A stretch of 64,000 nt of DNA. Source: Cornus controversa. Its lineage: Eukaryota; Streptophyta; Magnoliopsida; Cornales; Cornaceae. Below, piece by piece: positions 21,910 to 33,600 of the stretch. Each line of letters starts with the position of its first letter. The first letter of the stretch is position 1. A program made the position numbers and the translations under genes. The stretch covers positions 80,807,033-80,871,032 of the forward strand of contig CM048845.1 in NCBI GenBank assembly GCA_026545225.1, written 5' to 3'. The notes beneath the pieces were generated by a model. It ran no database searches. It was given only the letters and a program-made list of their open reading frames with translations, and was not told the origin of the DNA.

Positions 21910-23605
21910 ACTAAGGAGTTAAAAAAAAAGGAAGGTTCATTTATAGGTGCAGTCATGCTCTCATATTTCAAACTCTTCAGCTATTCTTAGGAAAAGTAGC
22001 AGTAGTAGTATGCATGTATCAGTATCAAAAATATTGGATAGCTCTTAAAAATATCTGCCTAATCTTCATGTTTGACGAACGATCAAATTACAATTACTCT
22101 ATTAGTACAAAAATTTTGGCTGTGACTATTAACAAAGTACTGCTGTGTACAGTCATGCTAAATTCTTTTTTCTTACTGCTGTCAATACTGCTTACCAATA
22201 GGTATGCTACGATAATATTTCTCCTTAAAGAAATTTGTGGACTAGATAGGAATATTATTAGCACATTTGATTAATTACCGCCACACACACACAGCCTCAC
22301 CAAAAAAAAAAAAAAAGAATGTTCAGCCAAAATGAATGAGTGTGTCACACTTATCCAAAAAATAAAAAATGAACTGAGTGTTATTTCTACACACAAATAT
22401 CCTCCGAAAAGAAAAAAAAAAATAACAAAATAAAAGAGATGATATAGTGTCCCATGTTGGTGTCAATGACTGAAAATTGTGTTTTAAGCTGTGGAGCAAC
22501 AACTGGAATGAAAGTCTCCCATTTTCGGTGTTGATTAGAGCCTGTCATTTCATACGTCTGGTTTACATCACCACCACCACCCTTCTAGTCATGCTGGTCA
22601 AACACAATATAACACCTCTGAGTTTTTCAGGTGCTTAAAACTTTGGATTGTTGGAAGAGAGAGAATGACATCATAAACGGCAAATAATACATCTGGTGCT
22701 CGGATTATTTCTGCATTACATTTTTTCCTTTTATATCTTAACAAAAAAAAGAAAAGAAAAACCCATATCATTATCTAAATAAACGGTCAGCCAATGGCTA
22801 GCAAAGTCGGAGGAACTACAAATATTTTATATGTATATAATTATAGAGACAATTACACCTTAAGACAGAAATGATAAACCAACATGTTACGAGTAAATTT
22901 GACACTGATCTACCACAATGTACTAACATTTATTCTTCGTTCCAGTGTGTCCTTATGAAATTATATCTGGCAAACTGATATAGAATCAGGAAAATTTGGG
23001 CTACCTGTGTGTGCTAGTTGCTCCGCCGCCATCCTGAAAAACTTTACGTTGATCCTGCATGAGCTACAATGTTATGAGCAATCAGGTGTAATGGCCTAAC
23101 GAAACAGAACCAGCATAATTCATAAACATCAGATATATATGAACTGTCTAGCAATTCAGCAAGTTACTCTTTTTCTTTAGCTGAAACGAGTTCTCTGATT
23201 TCGCTCACTTTTTGGGAAATATGATTTTTTTTTACTGATCTTGTGTAGTATATTTTGCACTTTTTGTGGATTTATCTTATGGGGTAAAAAAATAAATAAA
23301 GGAGAAAAAGGAATTGTATGCAACATAGTAAGCCATTGAAATCTTTCACCCCACAGAAATGAAACTTGATTTTGGCAAGTGGAAGTATGTTAATACTGGT
23401 AGATAAATTTATAGTATTTTGTTTGTAGAAAGGATCCATCAATAATATATAGGCTATGAATTCACAGTAGCGGTACAACCTCAGTCACACTGTTGCTGCT
23501 ACCATTATAAATTGTCACGAGGCTTTTATCACAAAAAAACACGTCTTTGTTAAAATCATTATTTTAGTCGGAGCTTCCGAAAAAAAATACTCACCTTTAC
23601 TAAAA
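20391..23605. other. intergenic region with microsatellites
   Basis: No gene is seen on either strand. It holds TA runs (20460-20479, 20609-20626), CT-TA (21398-21449), CA-TA (21662-21700) and TA (21870-21905) microsatellites. The last few hundred bases are the 3' flank of the ORP gene. Confidence 0.5.
21398..21449. repeat. (CT)n-(TA)n compound microsatellite
   Basis: About 16 CT units pass directly into TA units. The same CT-to-TA order recurs at 50277, 52819 and 58531. Confidence 0.95.
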
Positions 23606-23785
23606 TCAGGACCCTTCCAAGGAGTTAACAATGTCTTTGTTATATTCATCAAATATATTTGGGCATCCAATCCATGCTCCTTGCTCTCGTGCTTCCCAGT
23701 AACCACCTACATAGCAAAAAGGTCCATCTTCGCCTTCTCTCTGGAACCATCTGGGTTTCCACCCATTTTCTTGTAATTTCCTTGA
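23606..23785 (-). CDS. ORP1: ORP1-type gene, exon 10 (C-terminus)
   Basis: Residues 703-761 plus [38 protein letters not shown] and CPNIFDEYN, ending SLEGS. The conserved WEARE block closes ORP proteins. Confidence 0.93.
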   Translation of the reverse strand, partial: SRKLQENGWKPRWFQREGEDGPFCYVGGYWEAREQGAWIGCPNIFDEYNKDIVNSLEGS

Positions 23786-26700
23786 CTGTATGAGATGTCA
23801 GAGACTACGATCAACACGGCATCAACAAATGTACACAAATTAATAATATTTAAGATTTCCACCCATTTTCTTGTAGTAATTTCCTTGATACAATGTAATA
23901 TTCAGGTTATCATGGAATTTGCAGTCCATATTGATAAATATTTATATAAAACTATGCAGAGGAAATGATATGAAAAAAGAGAAGGAACAAGGAATTTTAA
24001 ATGATGCTCTTGATTTTAAGATAGAAAACACTGCAACAAAATTACATGTACATTGGGAATAAAATCCAATTATACTTTGTCACCGGAGGTTTCATCTCAA
24101 TATTCAAAAACTGTTCAAATTTTTGCTTGGTTGACAGTTTTTGAAAACTTTTCTTTTCTCTGAAAACTCGGTTAAAAAAAAATTCTGTTTTCTAAGTTCT
24201 TGAGAACAGTTTTAGAAAACTGAACCAAGCAAGCCCTTAACCTTCCAGTTATATCAGCCTACATCCACATCCAACCACACTGAATGACATTCTCCCTCAA
24301 AAGTAAAATAATACACTTGACCACCACCTATGATTCAAAGAGCAAAACAGATTCATGTCATCTCTAGAACTTATTATGGCACCAAAAAGAAGACTTTCAA
24401 ATTTTCAATCATATTCAGGAAACACTCCTCAAACAATCCCACCACAAAAAAAAAAAAAAAAAATGCAAAAGTTATCACAAATAAGATCTAACAGCCATCA
24501 CAATGATTCTAAGTGCATATCATTTGTGACCTTGCCCATGTTATAATGCTGAATTTTCTATTTATATCATTTGGTATAAATTAACCTAAAGAATTTCTAA
24601 TAAATATTTGAGAAATGTGCAATCCGGTTACTCAACTATTATTTACTGCTAAATGAATATAGTTTATCTACCACCAAAAAGAGAAAGTCACATGGAAGAC
24701 AGTCAAATTGGAACAGACACCTAGCTTTAGGCCATCTGTAGGGCAGGTAGCCTTGGAAGGCTTTGGTTTTGGCTTAGGAGAAGGGCAAGTGCCACCTGCA
24801 CTAACAAGGGCAAAACAGAGAAGGTTGAGGGAGAGAACGAGAGCAAGTAATGCATTGCTCTTAGGACCCATCTCCCGATTCCTGATAACTGACAGTAGTA
24901 GAATCTCCAAATTGGATAAAAAAGAAATAAATAAATAAAAAATCTCTACAAAGAAGGCATGAATATCAAAAACAAAAAAGAAGGTTGCATACATACCATT
25001 CTTTGCCGCATCTCCAACCTTAGCTTCTCTGCATTTGCCTTCTCATATTCCCCGTTCTCTAGATGCCTTTGGTCTGGTCTGAGTCTTGAATCAGTTGGTG
25101 GGAGTTTCTCCTTAATCCGTGATCAAATACCCGGGATCAGAAAGAGCTATAAAAGAGAATTAGACATGCATAAGAGAAAAATGAAAGTGCACATGAAAAA
25201 ATTGATTCAATACATCATCTCTACCTGCAATCCCGATGTTAACTCATTTAGCGTAATCGCGAATGACGTCATATTGTACCGAGTGAGATTATGAGGAGGC
25301 TTACTACTTTTCCACAACAAAGATGCATCTGATAAATCCTTTGGCTTGTTAGTCTCAGCTCCATTCACATAATACATGCTGTCATCCCACTTCCCAAATA
25401 ACGTGGCTACTTTCTTCCCAATGATGTCTTCAACAAATCCATGAACCTGTGTAGTGAGTGGGAACTTTTACATGGATCCGATGATTACGTTTCAAATTAA
25501 CAATGGCAGCAACTGGATGCATACAAATGTCTATGGGATTTATTAAACTCAATGAGCAACTATTGTTTAGATCAGAAAGTTCTAACATTTATACAACAGG
25601 AGAAACTGAAAAAAGACAAAAGAATAATTAGTAGACATGAGAGTTCTTTATTTACCTGGTGAGGATTTCGGTCAAGAATAGACTGTTCTTTGAATTTGAG
25701 TTTGCATGAATATTGGCGATTACCACGTATGTGCATTGTCCCATGGTGGTCACAGTATACTTTACCAAGTATGAGATTATAAATGGTTGTTGTCACCTGA
25801 GCATGGGTAAGTTTTAGGATTATTGTATCATAAGAGCAAAAATAGAACCAATAAAATAAAAGCAGTTTAGCAGTTTATATACAGCAAAGCACAGGTAGTA
25901 CACACCTTGCTCCATTGAAAAATCTCGCCATCATCAAACTCTAAGGTTAGAATTCCAACAGGATCAAGCTGAATTGACCTTCCCCAAAATTTTGATCTAA
26001 TGTTACTGTCACCCCAAAATTTCCACCCTTTACCTTCACAATGGCAGGCAATGAGGGTCGGGTGATGACTGACCTGTTTCACAAAAAACAATAAAAAAGA
26101 TAAGGATGTATAACCATGCTTGCAAGATAAACATTGTTACAAGTCCAACATTGACAATGTCAAAATGTAAGTGTCATCAAAATCTAGCCAAGGAATGCAT
26201 AAAGAAATTTGTACACAGTTAGCAGTTTTGGGTAGTTCTAATCCTTGGAAAGGTAACTTTAAAATGTAGGATAATTGCTTCCACCATCTTGTCAAAATTG
26301 TGTTATTTTAATCCTTAGAGATGTGGTTCACAAATAGGGACGGAATAATGGTTTTTTAAGGACATTCTTTTAACTCCTCTTGTATTGGAGATGATGACAA
26401 TTTTAAAATGAAAGCAAGATGGGTAAAATGGAGGAGTGCTTCTAGAATTTTGCACAACCAGCATATACCCTTAAATTAAAGGGAAATTTTTAAGTGAGGA
26501 CAGAATATTAGGTGGATAAGAAAAAACATGTTTATAAAGTGAGTGTAACCAAAATCCGAATGTTAAAATGACCGTGGTAAGAAAGGATATATATGATTAT
26601 GTGTACTTTACTGAAATGATGACATATATAGAAAAGAATGACAGAATGGGAATTATGTAGCCAACCTTAAAGAGTTTGGATAAGACTTGGTTGAATTAAG

Positions 26701-29700
26701 TCAAATATCGATAATCACAGAGGATGTAAATAATAAATTTATATTTCTCTAACAGCATAAACTTTTAGAGGAGTTGGTGGTTAACATGAGCAGGCAAGGT
26801 CACGATCAGTTTGAAGTAAACAAACGAATGAAAATAACAATTTAGTAGTGATGCAATTATATTTAAAAGTACAGAATAGTTTGGTAGGGAAATTATCAAT
26901 TATTAGCAAACTTAACGGTTTTTGGCAGCATTTTTTATTATTACAGTAAACTTGTCTTCCTTTACTCTCACACAAACAATAATAACAATGAAGATGAAGA
27001 TAAAATGAATTTTGCATGTGCTTTCCCTCGTCTACTGCTGTAAAATCATTTGATCAAAGTCACGTAATTTATTTTCATAGATTGTATTATAGTTCGGCGA
27101 TGGCTTCTTTTTATTTGTTCAAATTTTTATTTTAAAGATCTCCATGGAGGTATAAATTCTAGACATGTAATTCGACAGCCTTCAATTTTCTTGAAAAAGT
27201 GAAAACTAATATATATATGTATGTAAGTATGTACGCATATTTAATTTTTTAACTTTTTTTTCCTCTTAGAAATTCCGTATCACAGTCTGTCTCTCCAAGG
27301 ATGCAGAATCTCTTTTGAAGCAAAACATTGCACCATATTAAATGTGAAAGCATATCCAATCTCAAATAAGTTATTAGACAAACAACCAATTTTAGTTTAA
27401 CAGCAGCTGTGCTACTTTTCTTATATACCTTCTCGGAGAAGAAGCGAATTCCTTTCTCAGGATAGTCGGCTTCATAAGTTTCACCCAATAAAGGATTGAA
27501 CGGTTTACAGTGCCGCCCTTCAGAGGAAGCATATCCAGAAACCGCAAAAGCAACAACATTCAAAACTCTTAGGAGACTGTTGCCCTAGAAGCATAATACA
27601 AGACCCATAGGAGCAAAACTTCAGATTTCAATATATGAAAGCAACATATTACAGGAATATTTTTTAACTTTACTAAATCATGTCAACATATTACAGTTCT
27701 CATAAAGGTTGATTACATATAAACCTCCATACCAAAAAAAAAAGAGGTAAAAAGTCATACTTCTCCTGTAAAGGTAAGTCAGGAAATAATAATAATAATA
27801 ATAAAGAAAAAAACATTAGGAGCTTGCAATATCAAGGTCAGTTGATGTTTTTGATCTTGGGCTCTTGGTCAGTTTTAACTGGACCAATTTGTCTTCCCCT
27901 TTGGGGCTCAGGCCCATCTCAGGCCATGTACAGTTATACCTTTTATTTAATTAAATTTACCATTCGAAAAAAAAAATCAAGATATAATGATTTATAGTTT
28001 AATCAATTTTCAAACAATTTGAAGCCAAATCACTGAAGAAAGTGCGGAATTAGTTTTAATTTCTTCAGAGGAGAAAGGAGATCAGTCATTGAAGAGAACT
28101 CAGAACACTTCAAATACATCTCGTCCTAGGGTGTTAACAGGGCAAATTTTTGACAAGCCTTCATTATTAAAGCGGCACCATTGTGCATTGTTCCTTCTGT
28201 CTCCTTAATTATGCATCCTCACATAGTGACAAATCAGAAACCACAATATTTTCCTTGCATATGTAAGAAGTGGTAAGTAATTTTAATGTACCGAAAAGTA
28301 CGTAGCACAAGATCATATATATGTCCATAATGCCACTCGTACTAGCATCATATAGTGCTTCCGGAAAGACTCAGTTGAAGAAAGCTAACAGAATAGACTA
28401 AATTTCAATGGAACGTCCACACCTCAATGTATATTTTGCAAAATCCTGTAACAGTCATTCAATTAAGCAAACAGAAGAGAAAAATAGCCCAGAACACATA
28501 ATAGCAACAAATAGTGCAATGAAACCAAGGGTTTAGCCCATGTGATATCTCCTCCTTCCAAACAGAAGGTTGAGGGTTGAACAACGGGGGCGAGTGTGTC
28601 TCACTTGCCAAAATAAAACAAAACTAAACAAAAAGAAAAAAAGACAGTGCAATGAAAGGAGACAGTGGTCAACAAGATTTGTTTATGATGGGCATTCAAT
28701 AGCACATTTCATCTCCCAACCACAGCAATAGATCACAAGAGGTAATGTAAATAATTCATACCGCTTTTCCATGCTCATATGCTCGATCCAAAAGATAAGA
28801 GTACTCCAAGTCCTCAAAACATTTTTGGAGGGATGATATTGGTTCATTAAAATACACGGGGAGACAAACTCGAGTTAAATCCTTTCCAACATTGTCTTTA
28901 ATCATAGACCAAAGACTGACCCCTTTCTCTTTCTCAATTGGATCCGGAAGCTTCTTCCGCCTTTCAATTTGTGAACGTCTAGAGTCAAATTCCTTCTCAG
29001 CACTCGTCTTCATATTATCATTTTGATTTTCAATCCCCACATGCTTTGCCACATGAATAGTAACTTCAGTCGCAGACACAGAACTGTCATCTGGTTCCAG
29101 AAAGTATTCTATTGTGTCAAAAAAGGAGGTTTCCTCTTCATCTGACACTTCCTCAAACTCTTGTTTCTCAATATCATCAGATGATTCAGTTGTGCTGCAC
29201 TCTGACCACCAAATTAAAATGCCAAGAAATTCAGAATGTGCTTTAAACAAATAAACTGAAAAAACAGAAATTACTTTAACAGAGTGAGTGAAAGTGGACA
29301 AAGTTTGCCATTGCAATTTTAAAGAACTTGTCATGGAATGGAATTACTGTTTTTGACTACAAACTATGTATGACCAAACTATAAATAAACATGTGGGTCA
29401 CAAATTTCTTGAAAATAGTTTCACGAAATTTGATGTTAGGTGCTGGTGGTAGTTTTGGGATCATAACCAACTTGTCACGGAGTTATTGTTAGTACTGGTG
29501 GCAGTTTCATGAATTTTTTTCATCTATGCATAATTTGTGCATGTCTTAATTTGTCCTGCAACTTAAGCAAGTGAACAAGAAAAAATGTCAAAAAGTTGTA
29601 CCATTAACTTCGCCTCATATTTGTTATGACACACGTAAACAAACTTGTAAGAAAAAACCAAATCAAGAAAAACCATTGACCACAAAATATGTGAAAGTAT

Positions 29701-30575
29701 AGGAAGTTAGAAATTTCAGTTTTTTAAATAAAATCCCAATCAGGCTTTTAGGTAAATTTGTCGAATGTAGACTTGAACAAACAACATGAAACCACCAGAT
29801 CAAGAAAAACCATTGAACCACAAAATATGTGGAAGTATAGGAAATTAGAAATTTCAGTTTTTTAAATAAAATCCCAGCCAGGCTTTTATTAGGTAAATAT
29901 GTCGGATGTAGATTTGAACAAACAACATGAAAACCACCACCACCACCTATCTTGTGCTAAAAAACTTAAAAGGAAAAAAATTGAATTAAAAAGGACTATC
30001 AGACCGCAAAACGTGCAAGAATACAATGTTGGAACATAGTTTTTTAAGGTACGCCTAAAGCTCCAAAAAAGCCTCGGGCTCATCAATGGTCAAGTGCCTC
30101 AACCTACTACAGGCTAGGCCCTTTCAGCCAGGCTCACACAAAGTCCTCAAGCATGTGGTTTCAACAAGGCTCCAGATTCAAAAAACGATAAGAATAAATG
30201 GTTAAAAAATAATAGGCGTGCTTTATTTGATGTACTGCCCTTGGTGGTTATTTGATGAATCATATTGTTTAATGTTACGTATGTTTGATGGAATTCTTCA
30301 GCTTATGCAACTCATCATTTTCATCCTTGCCTTAATCCCATATGTATGTGGTCGGCCACATGAATTCGTTGTCTCCAATCTTATCTATTACATAACATTT
30401 TTCCTAGGGGTGCAACAAAAAATCGGTGGAACCAAAAAACTGGGCTGGACAATTCGATCTGGTTTTTTACGGTTCGGTTTGGTCAAGGTTCCAAAATCTT
30501 GGAACCGTAAATTTAAGGTTCAGTTTCGGTTTCAGGTCCTACAGAACTGAACCGAACCGAACCGAACCAAACCAT

Positions 30576-30617
<42 letters not shown>

Positions 30618-33600
30618 AATATTATAATTTCCTAAGTAACCCTAGTCTTAGTATAGTGCGTATCATTTCTCATCCCTCTCTTCAACACGCTGCGAGTCTC
30701 CTCTCTGTCTCTCACTTCTCACTCAACCTTCGCTCATCCCCACCCACCGTCGTCCATCCCACCTTGATATTCCTTCAAAGTTCGGCCACCGTAAATTGTC
30801 CATCCCCTCTCAATCTCAGTTCACAGAAACTAGATCTCACAGGCCTTGGCATCGCTTGCGCTTCACACACAACCAACAACGGCGATGGAACCACATTCAA
30901 CCATGGATTCATCATCATTCTCAATTTCGGTAAGATTCAAGATTTTCATTTCAATTTATTTAAAAAAGATCCTTTTGGGTCTGTCTCTTTCCTCCTCTAT
31001 CTCTCTCTATATACAAGTATAGATATAATCTCAAGTCTCAACTCTCTCTCTCTCTATTATTTTATTTCAACTGCAAAATATCCCCACACCCATCTCTCAT
31101 CTTTTAGATCTAGGGCTTTTATTTGACTTACTGCTATTTTCTTAGATACATTTAAAGTTGTGATCTTGATTCAACTATTGAGGCTTTTTGTAGAGATTCA
31201 ATGCTGCGATCTTCATTCAAATTTTGTGACTTATGGGCTTTTATTTGTTTTTAAAATATAATGGTTGCTTCGATTAGGAAAGTAATGCCCTGTTAATTAG
31301 TAATTATCTATATATGTATATATAGATAAAAGATGGACAGAGAAATCCATACCAAATGAACTATAAGAAATTAATTAATGTCATCATCATGGTTTTATGG
31401 GGGATATATTGTTTTAGAAAAATTATTTCATTGGGCCTGAAATAAGGTGTTTGGGAACTGTGGAACCAAACCGATTCTTCACTATTCGATTTGGTTCGGT
31501 TTTATTAGTTGTAGAAATGCAGAGGAACTTATACAATGACAATAATACCCTTACAGGGTGTAATTACACAAATGACCCTAACAATATACATTCTAACACT
31601 CCCCCTCAAGCTAGAGAATATATATCATATAATCCAAGCTTGAAGCAAATAGTTTTCAACCGATTGTGACCAAGAGTTTAGTAAACATGTCAACTAATTG
31701 ATCTTCATATTTCACAAATGGAGTAGAGATGTTTCCCCTTAATATTTTTTCTCGAATGAAGTGACAATCAACTTCAATATACTTTGTTCTCTCATGGAAT
31801 ACAAGATTAGATGCAATGTGAAGAGCTGCTTGGTTATCACAGAATAACGAATAGGAGTTGTGACCATCACCCCAAGTTCCTCGAGAAAATGTTGTAGCCA
31901 TGTCAGCTCACTAGAGGTATGAGCCATTGCCCTGTACTCAACTTCAGCACTAGACCTAGCTACTACTGGTTGTGTCTTACTTCTCCATGTAACAAGATTC
32001 TCTCCTACAAATGTGCAATAGCCTGTAGTAGATCTCGTATCTGAGAGAGAGCTAGCCCAATCAGCATCTATAAAACCTTCCACCTTGAGATGCCCATTAG
32101 ATTTATACAACAACCCAAATCCTGGAGCTTGCTTGAGATATTGAATAATCCGTAGAACAGCATTCCAAAGTTGCATCCTAGGAGCTCCCATAAACTGGCT
32201 TACAACACTAACTGCATATGAAATATCAGGCCGAGTAATTGTGAGATAAATCAATTTCCCAACAAGGCGTCGATATCTGCCAGGGTCCTCAAATAAATCA
32301 CCCTCATCAGATAAGAGTTTTGTATTTGGATCCACAGGAGCATCGATTGGACAACCACCTAACATACCTGTTTCTTCTAATAAGTCCAACACATATATTC
32401 CTTGAGATAAACTGATACCTTCCTTAGATCTAACAACTTCAATTCTCAGGAAATATTTGAGCTCACCGAAGTCTTTAGTGTGAAATATATTCTGTATAAA
32501 CAACTTCAACTTAGCAATGCCCTCATAATTGTCACCTGGGATAACAATATCATCTACATATACAACAAGAAAAATGAAACAAGCTTCAGTGTGCCGGTGA
32601 AATACCGAATGATCTGTCTGGCATCTGTTAAGACCAAATTCTAATGCTGTCTCGGAGAATTTTCCAAACCAAGCTCTTGGAGATTGTTTCAATCCATAGA
32701 GGGTCTTCTTAAGGCGACAAACAGTGTGACGATACTCCCCCGAGCAACAAACCCAAGTGGTTGCTCCATATAGACTTCTTCAGCTAAGTCACCATAGTCA
32801 CCATGTAAGAAGGCATTTTTGACATCTAACTGAAACAGCGGCCAATGACGATTGTCAACAAGGAAAATAAGGACCTGAATAGAAGAAATCTTAGCAACAA
32901 GGAAAAAGGTCTCATCATAATCAACACCATATGTCTGGGTATACCCTTTTGCAACAAGACAAGCCTTGAAACGCTCAATAACCAACAGGTTTGGAACCAG
33001 GAGGTAAGGGAACAAAAACCTAGGTCCCATTACAATGAAGGGCATCCATTTCATCGACCATTGCCTTTTGCTAGTCAGGATTAGAACAAACCTCTGTCAA
33101 AGTCTTGGGAACAAGAGTGGTAGACAATTGGGATAAAAAACATGAGAAAACGGGTGAGAAATGATTATATGAGACAAAATTAGAAATCGGATGTGCGGTA
33201 ACACAAAAACGAGTACCTTTGCGCAAAGCAATAAGAAGATCAGGAGCAGCAGCAGGAGGAACCTCAAGAGAAGTAGACAATTGGTGGGATGCCCTTGTGG
33301 TCATCGACTATACACTTGAAGGGGTTTTGGTGGGACCAACTTAGTAAATCAGTATGTAAAGACAAACCACAGGAAGAGAAGAAAGAAGTGTCTTCAAAGA
33401 AGGTCACATTCATACACACAAAATAACGAGTGCTAGGATCCCAACATTTATATCCCTTTTGAGTTTGAGAGTAACCAACGAAGGCACACTTAATTGCACG
33501 AGGAGACAGTTTATCTGTGCCGGGAAGTAACACATGAGCAAAGCATATGCAACCAAAAACACGAGGAGACCACAAATAGAGGACGATTAGGAAAAAACAA

